Origin: Edaphobacillus lindanitolerans
GTDB taxonomy: Bacteria > Bacillota > Bacilli > Bacillales_A > Planococcaceae
Length of the DNA: 64,000 bases
NCBI RefSeq assembly: GCF_900156305.1
Contig: NZ_FTPL01000002.1
Coordinates: 558,001-622,000, forward strand
Reading direction: 5' to 3'
Shown here: piece by piece, positions 16,571 to 26,484 of the stretch
Position numbering within the stretch: the first letter of the stretch is position 1
Layout of the letters: every line of letters starts with the position of its first letter
Position numbers and translations under genes: made by a program
Notes under the pieces: model-generated
What the model was told of the DNA's origin: nothing
Database searches by the model: none
Seen by the model: only the letters and a program-made list of their open reading frames with translations

Positions 16571-16599
16571 AATGAATGTACAGTCTATCCAGCCAAAAT

Positions 16600-16630
16600 C
16601 CCCCGCCGCACAGTCATGTGCAGCGGGGGA
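16600..16630 (-). terminator. Intrinsic terminator of the editing-protein gene
   Basis: TCCCCCGC and GCGGGGGA arms with an inner CAC/GTG pairing; minus-strand tail ATTTTGG. Confidence 0.75.
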
Positions 16631-16648
16631 TCCAACTTTACTTTTCGT

Positions 16649-17830
16649 TTATTGAAGAGCCGCTTCCATAACGCCCAGCACTTGCTCCGCGCTCAGGCTG
16701 GTTTCTCCGCCGCCTTGGACGAATGCATCGTTGCCGCCGCCCTTTCCGCCGATTTCGGACAGGGCCGCATCCGCCGCCTTCTTCATCGATAGCGGCACAC
16801 CGCTTCCCCGGGCCGCGACGAACTGTAGCTTGTCCCCGTTCCGGGCCGCCAGCAGGATGACCGACTCTTCGCTTTGGGCAGCCGCCGCCCGTGCGAGTTT
16901 CTGCAGCTCGGCGATCGACCGGTCTTCAAAGGCGGCCTTCACCGTGTTGCCGGCTGCACCGGCGAGCAATTCGCCTGCTTCAAAGCCGATCAGGGATTCC
17001 TTCAGCTCCGCTGCCTGCTTTTCAAGCAACTTGTTCGCCTCGAGCAGTTTCCGGATTGCGTCAACCGCCTGCTCTTCAGGCGCGCTCAGCAACCCGACCG
17101 CCTCTTTGAGGATGGCGTTTTTCTTCCCGAGTTGCCGGAGAACCCGGTCGCCGCACACGAAATGAACACGCGTTTTCTTCTTATTCCGCTCCGTCCCCAG
17201 GATTTTGATGGACCCGACTTCCCCGGTCGTCCTCGGGTGGGTTCCGCCGCAGCCGTTGTAGTCGAAGTCCGGAATGATGACGAGCCGGATCTCCCCGTTC
17301 ACCGCCAGCTCTTTACGGAGCTTGGAACGGTCCAGTTCCTCATCCGTCACCCATTCCGTTTGGATCGGACGGTTCTCGAGGATGATTTCATTCGCCCGTT
17401 CCTCGGCGGCCCGCAGCTGCTCCTCGATCACCTGGTCCGAATCCAAGTCGATGGAAACGATGTCCTGTCCGAGGTGGAAGCTGACGGTCTGATATCCGGC
17501 CGTCTCGACGAACGCGGCCGTCAGGATATGCTGACCGGCATGCTGCTGCATATGGTCGAAGCGCCGTTCCCAGTCGATCTTGCCGGAAACGACGAATGCC
17601 TCGAGCGGGGTCTCGACGTAATGCCGGATCTCCCCATCGACCTCTTCCACATCGGTCACCCGGATGCCATTCAGCTTGCCGGTGTCGTTCGGCTGACCGC
17701 CGCCGGTCGGATAGAACACCGTATTTTCAAGTACGACGAACGGACGGCCTCCGTCTTCCCCTTCATGGATGACATTCGACTTGAACGCGGTCCGGTATGG
17801 ATCTTCATAGTAGAACCGATCTTTCAGCAT
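16649..17830 (-). CDS. Alanyl-tRNA editing protein, AlaX-L type with DHHA1 domain (393 aa)
   Basis: A stand-alone relative of the AlaRS editing domain that hydrolyses mischarged Ser/Gly-tRNA(Ala). Zinc ligands are H97 and H101 in HMQQHAGQHIL and the distal pair in GCGGTHPRTTGEVG near residue 197. A coiled region leads to a C-terminal DHHA1 domain ending in GGKGGGNDAFVQGGG. No catalytic aminoacylation domain is present, so it is not alaS. The start has GGGAGG before the ATG. It lies 29 bases downstream of tyrS on the same strand with no terminator between, so may be partly co-transcribed from the tyrosine-responsive T-box promoter. Confidence 0.9.
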   Translation of the reverse strand: MLKDRFYYEDPYRTAFKSNVIHEGEDGGRPFVVLENTVFYPTGGGQPNDTGKLNGIRVTDVEEVDGEIRHYVETPLEAFVVSGKIDWERRFDHMQQHAGQHILTAAFVETAGYQTVSFHLGQDIVSIDLDSDQVIEEQLRAAEERANEIILENRPIQTEWVTDEELDRSKLRKELAVNGEIRLVIIPDFDYNGCGGTHPRTTGEVGSIKILGTERNKKKTRVHFVCGDRVLRQLGKKNAILKEAVGLLSAPEEQAVDAIRKLLEANKLLEKQAAELKESLIGFEAGELLAGAAGNTVKAAFEDRSIAELQKLARAAAAQSEESVILLAARNGDKLQFVAARGSGVPLSMKKAADAALSEIGGKGGGNDAFVQGGGETSLSAEQVLGVMEAALQ

Positions 17831-17859
17831 CTGTTTTTCCTCCCAACCCGCACCGGAAT

Positions 17860-19128
<1,269 letters not shown>

Positions 19129-19146
19129 TCATCCCTCCAGACAAAA

Positions 19147-19391
19147 TAAAAAGCCCCCGCGGACCGGAAATTCCGATCCTGCAGGGGCGCCAATCTCAAT
19201 CGACGCGGTACCACCCGGCTTGAGGCAAATCCATGCCTCCACTCCATGCACGTTAACGCCATGCGGACGCCTCGCTCCGGAACTGTAATTCGCAACAGGG
19301 TCACCGGGCAGCTTCCACCAGCCGCTGCCTCTCTGATTTTCGTTGATCCCCGCCCTACTTCGGCTCCATCCACGCTCGGTACGTATCGTTA
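19147..19391 (-). promoter_or_regulatory. Tyrosine T-box riboswitch leader of tyrS
   Basis: On the minus strand: Stem I with AGAGAG and GGTGGAAGC-type apical elements, specifier region AATTACAGTTCCGGAGC with Tyr codon TAC at 19285-19287, T-box GGGTGGTACCGCG (about 19204-19216), and a terminator hairpin with T-run at 19147-19190. Uncharged tRNA(Tyr) would favour the antiterminator. Confidence 0.95.
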
Positions 19392-19397
19392 TCCAAC

Positions 19398-19425
19398 ATT
19401 CTAACCGTTTCAATGTCGTTGTCAA
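19398..19425 (-). promoter_or_regulatory. Sigma-A promoter of the tyrS leader
   Basis: Minus strand TTGACA, 16-bp spacer, TAGAAT. Confidence 0.85.
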
Positions 19426-19494
19426 TAGTGGAGTTTGACTAATCACCTCAATTGCGGTGGCTAGATCTCATACTCTTGATATCGCTGTGTTGCT

Positions 19495-19656
19495 ATGGCG
19501 GGGGACATCATCACTCCAATCAACTGTAATTTTTTGTATATAATAATACACTTAAGAATTGATGTATGGCTTCGAGCCACGGCTGCCCTTGGAGACGAAA
19601 TGGAGAAAATCAGGGTAGATAGGGCATTCAAAAACGAATGGGACGGCAGGCGGTAA
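19495..19656 (+). other. Short 53-codon ORF in the phage-remnant island
   Basis: An open frame from ATG to TAA ending FKNEWDGRR. No convincing Shine-Dalgarno lies upstream and I do not recognise the product. It may be a fragment of a phage gene or chance. Reported because it is the only plus-strand frame of note in the 250-bp gap between the tyrS promoter and the terminase remnant. Confidence 0.2.
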
Positions 19657-19682
19657 CAGTGAGGACAGCAACTTGACTGCAG

Positions 19683-20105
19683 TCATTTCTCATCCGCTCC
19701 AACGTCGTCAATAAATTGCACGGCGCCCTTTACGTCAACATCGTGCTTCTCGTCCACATGTAAACCGTTTGCCCAGCTGTTCGGCAGCCTTGTCCGTTCG
19801 GTAACTATCGGTGGTACTTGTTCAACCGATTTCTCGCCCATGCCGAGACCGACCAGGCTAGTTCCTTTAGCTTTGCCTCGTAAGACTTTCTTGAGGAACT
19901 GAAGGATTTAGTCCTGTTGCTCAATGGATTCTTTTCGTAGTCCTTCGAGACGCTTGTCAATAAATTGTTTTATCGCTTTAAAATTCTCTTGTTCAATGAC
20001 CCCTGCAGTTTTCTGGCTATATCCGGCATTCAGTGCAACTTCAGCCGCATTCCCTAACCGGATATATTCATCTGCCAAGCGTCACTGCTTCTCTGTCAGT
20101 ATCAC
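19683..20105 (-). pseudogene. Decayed phage terminase small subunit
   Basis: Conceptual minus-strand translation gives the small-terminase N-terminus LTEKQ, stop, RLADEYIRLGNAAEVALNAG and SQKTAGVIEQENFKAIKQFI, then DKRLEGLRKESIEQQD, another in-frame stop, ILQFLKKVLRGKAK, and after a frameshift KAAEQLGKRF and the tail VQFIDDVGADEK. The order matches phage TerS proteins (helix-turn-helix region, then the 'AAELLGKRY' segment). At least two stops and one or two frameshifts make it non-functional. It is the clearest evidence that the 19.4-21.4 kb island is a prophage remnant. Confidence 0.8.
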
Positions 20106-20147
20106 TTCACATCACCTACATTCACGCTAATCGCTTTTGTGGCATAG

Positions 20148-20169
20148 AAAAAAACGCCTCAATCAAGCG
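20148..20169 (-). terminator. Weak terminator overlapping the orphan ORF stop
   Basis: A 5-bp stem CGCTT/AGGCG with GATTG loop is followed by seven Ts on the minus strand; the stem includes the stop codon. Confidence 0.4.
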
Positions 20170-20914
20170 CCTCGTCGTTCTTGTAAGCTAATATTGCAGA
20201 ACGCTCTAAAAACTGTTCAATGGGACTAACAATGGAGTGTTCCTTTATGTTTTGGGTTTCCAATGAAAAATGATTGTCTACGAATGTGTTATATAAAGCC
20301 AATCTTACTTCTCTTTGATATTTGAACATCTCGTTTTTCCGAAAAAACATATCAACAGATCCCTTGTGGAATTCATCCATTTCTCCCAAAGTTTTATCAG
20401 AAAAACCATTGTACGTAACCTCTTTGAATACAGAATCCATGCCTTTAGAATGCGCAGCCTCTCTCAAGGCTTCTCCGATATTCACAGGAAATATTACTGC
20501 AGTGTCACCGAATTCCTTAAATTTTCTTAAATCATCACCAATATCCAATCTGAAACTCATGTATTCATCAGTATCTTCATAGAGCGAATAATCTTTCGCG
20601 GTAAATTTTGAAAAACAATACACGGGTACCTCTCTTGACTTTTCAAAGCGTGTTATTAATTCTCCTTTGCCTAGGAGTTTAATAACTTTGTCTTCTTCGC
20701 TATCCATGTAGTACATTTCATCAAACTGAAAAACATGCGCCGCTTCCCACTTATCCCCTACTCCTTTTGTTTTACTATTATTCTCAAGTTCAATATAAAA
20801 GTTTATATTGTTCATATAAAAATTTCCATCGAGTAATGAATCGACGTATTCCGCTTTCGTGAACTTAACAAATAGCTCAAAATGCTCTACCCCTGGAATT
20901 TCACTCATTTTCAT
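20159..20914 (-). CDS. Orphan protein in phage-remnant island, possibly DUF2971-like (251 aa)
   Basis: Intact AT-rich ORF, unlike its GC-rich surroundings, so probably imported. I do not recognise it firmly. The order of segments, an N-terminal KFTKAEYVDSLLDGNFYMNN, a central VYCFS, then FKEVTYNG and finally KNEMFKYQREVRLALYN, recalls DUF2971 proteins (Phe-Ser motif, V-x-Y, and K-x-x-x-W-x-Y-E-x-E-x-R), but this is a weak, by-eye likeness. No signal peptide or membrane helix. The start ATG at 20914 has GGGAG about 8 bases upstream. Flanked on the same strand by two pseudogenes. Survival of this frame while both neighbours decayed suggests either recent insertion or selection. Confidence 0.6.
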   Translation of the reverse strand: MKMSEIPGVEHFELFVKFTKAEYVDSLLDGNFYMNNINFYIELENNSKTKGVGDKWEAAHVFQFDEMYYMDSEEDKVIKLLGKGELITRFEKSREVPVYCFSKFTAKDYSLYEDTDEYMSFRLDIGDDLRKFKEFGDTAVIFPVNIGEALREAAHSKGMDSVFKEVTYNGFSDKTLGEMDEFHKGSVDMFFRKNEMFKYQREVRLALYNTFVDNHFSLETQNIKEHSIVSPIEQFLERSAILAYKNDEALD

Positions 20915-20993
20915 AAACAACTCTCCCTTCTCCCATAATCATTTTTCGGCATCAGGAGAAGGAAACCCTTCATAATCCTGTAATTTATTTAGG

Positions 20994-21329
20994 TTAATTA
21001 GTGAGCTCCAGCTTCACCCACTAGCCAGAAACCAATTGGGAAAATGACACAGTAAATAACGCTTTAGTGTCCTCCGGTTGGCCAGTTGGACTATAAAACA
21101 TCTTTATAAGACATTGCCGTTTCTATAGGCAGGCGTGGGCACACCAAACCAGCTTCCTGTTGGACTAACCAATCTTACTAAGTTGTTTTGATGACGCCCC
21201 TGTTGTTCAACAGCGCGGAAGCCACTTAATTCAACTTTCAAGTCCGCCCCTCAAGCCCCCGTCTTCAATTTCACACCCCAAATAACAGTTTTTTTCTGGC
21301 GTACTCTTCAGGGTAATTTCTGCCACCAT
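20994..21329 (-). pseudogene. Decayed ~112-codon gene of unknown function
   Basis: Joining minus-strand frames gives MVAEITLKSTPEKN, CEIEDGGLRGGL, then after a shift ADLKVELSGFRAVEQQG, NLVRLVSPTGSWFGVPTPAY, RNGNVL, a second shift to YSPTGQPEDTKALFTVSF, a stop, and WVKLELTN plus stop. Continuity across three breaks shows a former beta-strand-rich protein of about 110 residues. Family not recognised; position suggests phage origin. It would have been upstream of, and co-directional with, the intact orphan ORF. The rest of the 490-bp stretch before the PBP gene holds nothing else I can support. Confidence 0.55.
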
Positions 21330-21378
21330 TCGACACCCAATAACTCTAATAAACAGGTTCCGCTGCTGATTGAAAGAA

Positions 21379-21387
21379 TGGTATAAT
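21379..21387 (+). promoter_or_regulatory. Extended -10 promoter of the PBP gene
   Basis: TGGTATAAT forms an extended -10 about 25 bases upstream of the GTG start; no good -35 is present. Confidence 0.6.
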
Positions 21388-21412
21388 AAACAAGATTTTA
21401 AGGGGGGATCCT

Positions 21413-24397
21413 GTGGAATCGAAGAAAAATCCATTTAAATATATCGAGGAAAAGGTGGAGGCGTTCCAGTCTTCCCGATGGGGGAAGCGGGTGCGCATCA
21501 GTTCCGGCGTCGTCTGGAACCTGCTGCTCCTCTTCCTGATCACGTTCCTCGTGCTCGGGGTGTTTGCCGGGTCGGTCGGGGCGGGCTATTTTGCCTCGCT
21601 CGTCCACAAGGAGCCGCTCCGGACGAAGGATGAGATGCGCCAGGCGATCCTGACCTACGAAGAGACGTCCGAATTGTATTTCGCGGACGGGGTTTATCTT
21701 GGGAAGGTGAACGCGGATATTGAGCGGCGCGAGACGAAGCTTTCAGAAGTCTCCCCTTTCCTCGTGGATGCCGTGTTTGCGACGGAAGATGAGTACTTCG
21801 GAGAGCACACCGGGATTGTCCCGAAAGCGATCTTCCGGGGACTTTTCCAGGACGTGACGAACGCCTCCTCGCAGACGGGCGGATCGACGCTCACCCAGCA
21901 GCTCATCAAAAACCAGATTCTGACGAACGAGGTTTCGTACGAACGGAAGGCGAAGGAGATCCTCCTGGCCATGCGGCTTGAGAAGTTCATGGACAAGAAC
22001 GAGATCCTCGAAGCCTACCTGAACATCATCCCGTACGGACGGAATGCGATGGGTCAGAACATTGCCGGCGTGGAAACCGCGGCTGAAGGCATCTTCGGCA
22101 TCAAGGCCAAGGATCTGAACCTTCCGCAGGCCGCATATATCGCCGGACTGCCGCAGGCGCCGTTCCTGTATACGCCGTTCTATGCGGGCGGCGGAGGCAT
22201 GAAGGAGCCCGAGCATCTGAAGCCCGGCATCGAGCGGATGAAAACCGTCCTCTTCCGGATGAAGGAAACCGAGTATATTACGGAAGAACAGTACAATGAA
22301 GCGATCGTCTATGACATCACGAAAGACTTCAATGAGCCGGAGCAGCGTGCCACCGAGCGCTATCCGTATCTGACGCACGAAATCCAGCGCCGGACGGTTG
22401 AGCTCCTGTCGGAAATCCTTGCGGAAAAGGACGGAATCGATCCTGACCGGCTCGAGGAAGAGAAGGAACTCCGCGAGAAGTACGAGATCATGGCCGACCG
22501 CGATATGCGGAACGGCGGCTACCGGATCCACTCCACAGTGAAAAAAGATCTGTATGACGATTTCCAGAAGGTCAAGGATTCGTTTGAATCGTACGGCCAC
22601 ACATTCGTGGAAAAGACGATCGATCCGGACACGAAGGAAGAGAAAGAAGAGCTCAAACCGGTACAGGTCGGCAGCATGGCGATGGAGAACGGCTCGGGCC
22701 GGATTCTAGCATTCGTCGGCGGACGCGATCATCAGGTCGAGGCGCTCAACCATGCCACGCAGGCTTTCCGGCAGGTCGGATCATCCGTCAAGCCCCTTCT
22801 CGTCTACGGTCCTGCCATCGAGTATGGGATGATCGGCGCCGGCTCGCCGGTTCCGGACGTCTGGCTCACCTACAGAGGCTGGTCGCCGAAGAACTTCCAG
22901 TCCAACCGGCAATACGGCCTGGTCCCTGCCCGCGAGGCACTCGCCAACTCCTACAACTTGGCGGCTGTCCGCCTGATGGGCAAGATCATGGACAAAAACC
23001 CGACCGAATACTTGGACAAGATGAATTTTGATCATATCAAGGACTTCCAGCGGAACGTTCCGGCCGCCGCCCTCGGCTCCTACTCGGCATCCGTCGAGCA
23101 GAATACGGCCGGATTCTCCACGCTGGCAAACGGCGGAAATTACGTCGAGCCCTATATGATCGAAAAGATCGAGGACTCCGAAGGCAATGTCGTGTATCAG
23201 CACGAATCCAAGCCGGTGGAAGTGTACAGCCCGCAGACGGCCTACATGATCACCGACATGCTGCGGGACACACCGAGGATGGGGACGGCGCAGATCATGC
23301 GCAGCAACCTGAACTTCAACCTCGACATCGCGGCCAAGACGGGAACGACCCAGGGCTATAAGGACGTCTGGCTTGTCGGGTACAACCCGAACATCACGCT
23401 CGGGCTCTGGCTCGGGTATGACAATGAAAAGAAATACAAGCTCGATACGTTATCGAACAGCTACGGTCCGCCGAGCGCCCGGGTGAATAAATTGTTTGCC
23501 CGCCTGCTGAACAGCATGAACCGGGTCGAGCCGGAAATTGTCGGCGCCGGTTCCCGGTTCCAGCAGCCTAAGGGCGTCGTCTCCCGGTCATTCTGCGGCA
23601 TTTCCGGTCTCGCACCGTCTGCGGCTTGTTCGGCTGCTGGGCTGATCCGCTCCGACCTGTTCAATGCGAACGTGTTCGTTCCGAACAAGGCGGACGACAG
23701 CTTCGGAGGTGCCGGCGGTGCCTACGTGACGGCCCAGGGCGTGCGCTATCAGGCACTCCCGTCCACACCGAAGGAGTTCGTGAAAACGGGCGCGGCCGGC
23801 ATCAGCAAGGGCTTTGCTGACCGGATGCTCGCACCGTTCGGCGGAGATCCGGCAGGACTGTTCCCGCAAAACTCTTCGCTCGGCAAGAACATCGTTTCAG
23901 CGAAGAAATATGAAGGCGTGAGCGGCGCACCGATCGCACCCGGCGCCGCACTGAGCGGATCCGCGATCACCTGGAGCCGCTCCGCTTCGCCGGATGTAGT
24001 CGGGTATTACGTGTACCACAACGGATCGAAGATTGCTTCTGTCGCCGACGGCGGCTCGTACAGCGCCGGTGCTTCCGCTGCGGGCGAGTATTATGTCGTG
24101 GCTGTCGACATCACCGGACAGGTTTCCGGAAAGTCGAATGTCATCAAAGTGGAGAAATCCGAGAATGCAGACCCGGACGACAGCAAATCCGACGATAAAA
24201 AAGAAGAGAAGACCGACAAGAATCCGGATTCGAAACCGGAGAAACAACCGGACAAGAAACCGGATGACAAGCCGGAGAAAAAGCCGGACAAAGATTCCGA
24301 TAAAAAACCGGACGGCGATAACGGGAACAGCAAGCCCCCTGCCGACGGCGACGGAAAAGACAACGGCGACTCAGAGCCTTCCGGTGACGGAGACTGA
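21413..24397 (+). CDS. Class A penicillin-binding protein, PBP1A family (994 aa)
   Basis: A bifunctional peptidoglycan glycosyltransferase/transpeptidase. One membrane helix (about 35-60) precedes a GT51 domain with ATEDEYFGEHTG near 122 and QTGGSTLTQQLIKN. The transpeptidase has the active serine in RQVGSSVKPLL near 458, the SxN-type motif LANSYNLAA, and AAKTGTTQGYKDVW near 641. After about residue 770 come a low-complexity linker, a fibronectin-III-like segment (TWSRSASPDVVGYYVYHN) and an 80-residue tail of Lys, Asp, Glu and Pro. The GTG start follows AAGGGGGG. It stands alone between the phage island and acsA, with its own promoter and terminator. Confidence 0.95.
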   Translation: MESKKNPFKYIEEKVEAFQSSRWGKRVRISSGVVWNLLLLFLITFLVLGVFAGSVGAGYFASLVHKEPLRTKDEMRQAILTYEETSELYFADGVYLGKVNADIERRETKLSEVSPFLVDAVFATEDEYFGEHTGIVPKAIFRGLFQDVTNASSQTGGSTLTQQLIKNQILTNEVSYERKAKEILLAMRLEKFMDKNEILEAYLNIIPYGRNAMGQNIAGVETAAEGIFGIKAKDLNLPQAAYIAGLPQAPFLYTPFYAGGGGMKEPEHLKPGIERMKTVLFRMKETEYITEEQYNEAIVYDITKDFNEPEQRATERYPYLTHEIQRRTVELLSEILAEKDGIDPDRLEEEKELREKYEIMADRDMRNGGYRIHSTVKKDLYDDFQKVKDSFESYGHTFVEKTIDPDTKEEKEELKPVQVGSMAMENGSGRILAFVGGRDHQVEALNHATQAFRQVGSSVKPLLVYGPAIEYGMIGAGSPVPDVWLTYRGWSPKNFQSNRQYGLVPAREALANSYNLAAVRLMGKIMDKNPTEYLDKMNFDHIKDFQRNVPAAALGSYSASVEQNTAGFSTLANGGNYVEPYMIEKIEDSEGNVVYQHESKPVEVYSPQTAYMITDMLRDTPRMGTAQIMRSNLNFNLDIAAKTGTTQGYKDVWLVGYNPNITLGLWLGYDNEKKYKLDTLSNSYGPPSARVNKLFARLLNSMNRVEPEIVGAGSRFQQPKGVVSRSFCGISGLAPSAACSAAGLIRSDLFNANVFVPNKADDSFGGAGGAYVTAQGVRYQALPSTPKEFVKTGAAGISKGFADRMLAPFGGDPAGLFPQNSSLGKNIVSAKKYEGVSGAPIAPGAALSGSAITWSRSASPDVVGYYVYHNGSKIASVADGGSYSAGASAAGEYYVVAVDITGQVSGKSNVIKVEKSENADPDDSKSDDKKEEKTDKNPDSKPEKQPDKKPDDKPEKKPDKDSDKKPDGDNGNSKPPADGDGKDNGDSEPSGDGD

Positions 24398-24412
24398 CCG
24401 CCCTGCCAAAAA

Positions 24413-24447
24413 AGCGATGGACCCGAATCACGGGCCATCGCTTTTTT
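24413..24447. terminator. Terminator downstream of the PBP gene
   Basis: AGCGATGGACCC and GGGCCATCGCT with A-run before and T-run after; works in both directions. Confidence 0.9.
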
Positions 24448-24455
24448 CTATACAA

Positions 24456-24494
24456 AAAACCGTGCGGGCCATTTTGCCCGCACGGTCTTTTTCA
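24456..24494 (-). terminator. Terminator of acsA
   Basis: ACCGTGCGGGC and GCCCGCACGGT flanked by A and T runs, ending 2 bases from the acsA stop; also symmetrical. Confidence 0.9.
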
Positions 24495-24495
24495 A

Positions 24496-26220
24496 TCAGT
24501 CTTCCATTGTGGACAGGTCGCCCGTCGGAAGATCGAGTTCCCAAGCCTTCAGGACACGGCGCATGATCTTCCCGCTCCGTGTTTTCGGCAGCTTGTCCTT
24601 GAATTCGATTTCCCTCGGCGCGGCATGCGCAGCCAGGCCCTTCTTGACGAACTGGCGGATGTCTTCCTTCAGTTCATCGGTCGGCTCATATCCTTCGTGG
24701 AGGGCGACGAACGCCTTGATGATCTCTCCGCGGACCGGATCCGGCTTGCCGATGACGCCCGCTTCGACGATGGCCGGGTGTTCGAGAAGCTTGCTCTCGA
24801 CCTCGAACGGCCCGACGCGTTCTCCGGACGTCATGATGACATCGTCCACCCGTCCCTGGAACCAGAAGTATCCGTCTTCGTCCATGTAGGCCGAGTCTCC
24901 GGACACGTACCAGTCGCCGATGAAATAGGAGTCATACTTTTCCAGGTTGTTCCAGATCTTGCGCATCATCGCCGGCCAGCCTTTGCGGAGGGCGAGGTTG
25001 CCCATCGAGTTCGGCGGCAGGACGTTCCCGCGGTCGTCGACGATCGCGGCCTCGATGCCCGGTACGGCTTTGCCCATCGACCCGGGCTTGATCGGCATGC
25101 TGCCGTAGTTGCAGATCATGTGGCCCCCGGTTTCGGTCATCCACCACGTGTCGTGGATGCGGCGGTCAAACACTTCCAGCCCCCACTTCACGACTTCCGG
25201 GTTGAGCGGTTCGCCGACGGACAGGACGTGGCGTAGCGTGGACAGGTCATACTCGTTGATGAGCGCGTTCCCTGCTCCCATGAGCATCCGGAAGGCGGTC
25301 GGCGCACTGTACCAGACCGTGACCCCGTAATCCTCGATCGCCTGGTACCAGTCCTCTGTCCGGAAGCGGCCGCCCAGGATGAGCGACGTCGCTCCGTTGA
25401 GCATCGGTCCGAAGATCCCGTATGCCGTGCCCGTCACCCAGCCCGGGTCTGCCGTGCACCAGTAGATGTCCTCTTCCTTCAGGTCGAGCACCCACCGTGC
25501 GGTCTGGAGCTGCTGCACCATCGCATACTGGACGTGCATGACCCCTTTCGGACGGCCCGTTGATCCGGACGTGTAGTGCAGCACGCTGCCGTCTTCCTTG
25601 TCCAGCCAGACGGTTTCGAAGTGATGCGATGCCTCTTTCATCCGTTTGTTGAAATCAACGATTTTGTCGGTCTCCTCGACATTCTCCCCGACGACAAAGA
25701 TTTTCTCCAGCTTTGGAAGGCGGTCTGCAGGGACACGGTCGAGCAGTTCCGGCGTCGTGATGATCGCCTTCGCCTCGGAGTCGTCAAGACGGTCGTAGAC
25801 TGCTCCTTCCATGAACGCCTCGAACAGGGGCCCGACGATCGTGCCGAGCTTCAGCCCTCCAAGCAGAGCAAAATAAAGTTCCGGGGAGCGCGGCATGAAG
25901 ATGAACAGGCGGTCGCCTTTTTCAAGCGTTGAATTCGCTTTCAAAACATTGGCGGCCTTGTTCGTCATCCGCTTCATCTGATCGTACGTATAAGCTTCAC
26001 TGCGATTGGCGTCTCGATAATAGAGAGCAACTTTGTTCTTCCGGTACGAATCGGCGTGGCGGTCCACTGCCTCGTGGGCGATGTTCACCTTGCCCGTGGT
26101 GTACCAGTCGAACTCCCTCTCTGCATCTTCCCATTTGAAATCCTTGGCGGTCTTCTCGTAGTCCGCGAGGTTAAAGTCCCCTTCTCTAACCGGAATGATG
26201 TTTTTCTCCATCGTTGCCAT
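24496..26220 (-). CDS. acsA: Acetyl-CoA synthetase, AMP-forming (574 aa)
   Basis: Converts acetate, ATP and CoA to acetyl-CoA. ANL motifs: HYTSGSTGRPKGVMH, the acetate-pocket tryptophan region DTWWMTETGG, YVSGDSAYMDEDGYFWFQGR, and C-terminal PKTRSGKIMRRVLKA. The lysine of SGK (about residue 551) is the site acetylated by AcuA and deacetylated by AcuC in B. subtilis, and both genes are encoded divergently next door. The start at 26220 has AAAGGGTG upstream. Transcribed divergently from acuABC from a 265-bp region, the same arrangement as in B. subtilis, supporting post-translational control of this enzyme. Confidence 0.97.
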   Translation of the reverse strand: MATMEKNIIPVREGDFNLADYEKTAKDFKWEDAEREFDWYTTGKVNIAHEAVDRHADSYRKNKVALYYRDANRSEAYTYDQMKRMTNKAANVLKANSTLEKGDRLFIFMPRSPELYFALLGGLKLGTIVGPLFEAFMEGAVYDRLDDSEAKAIITTPELLDRVPADRLPKLEKIFVVGENVEETDKIVDFNKRMKEASHHFETVWLDKEDGSVLHYTSGSTGRPKGVMHVQYAMVQQLQTARWVLDLKEEDIYWCTADPGWVTGTAYGIFGPMLNGATSLILGGRFRTEDWYQAIEDYGVTVWYSAPTAFRMLMGAGNALINEYDLSTLRHVLSVGEPLNPEVVKWGLEVFDRRIHDTWWMTETGGHMICNYGSMPIKPGSMGKAVPGIEAAIVDDRGNVLPPNSMGNLALRKGWPAMMRKIWNNLEKYDSYFIGDWYVSGDSAYMDEDGYFWFQGRVDDVIMTSGERVGPFEVESKLLEHPAIVEAGVIGKPDPVRGEIIKAFVALHEGYEPTDELKEDIRQFVKKGLAAHAAPREIEFKDKLPKTRSGKIMRRVLKAWELDLPTGDLSTMED

Positions 26221-26426
26221 GTGATCACCCTTTCGCTATACGAATACTCTTCTATTCTACACGAAAACGAATTATATGTGGCAATTTTTTAACTTTTGAT
26301 ACTTATGGAACCGGCCTGACGACGGCGCTTTTGCTTTTGGCGGACGCTCCGCTGCCCCGGCCGGTCAACCTGGAAATGAAGGCTGCTCCTCCTTCCGGTC
26401 ACAAAAATGAGAATTTTCCACACCCT

Positions 26427-26452
26427 TGATAGAGCGCTTTCATGTATAATCG
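26427..26452 (+). promoter_or_regulatory. acuA promoter region with a partial cre-like site
   Basis: A TATAAT hexamer at 26445-26450 is preceded by a near-palindromic TGATAGAGCGCTTTCA (26427-26442). Its right half CGCTTTCA matches a CcpA operator perfectly; the left half is off by two positions. No good -35 at standard spacing. Confidence 0.4.
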
Positions 26453-26484
26453 GAGATAGCCACAATGATGAGGCGGTGACATTT

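Noticed and set aside
19441-21412. Insertion sequence in the AT-rich island
   Set aside because: No transposase-like frame or terminal inverted repeats could be found; remnants fit a phage.
21231-21434. 67-codon minus-strand ORF upstream of the PBP gene
   Set aside because: No Shine-Dalgarno; its C-terminal half is one frame of the decayed 20994-21329 gene and its N-terminal part runs over the PBP promoter and first codons.
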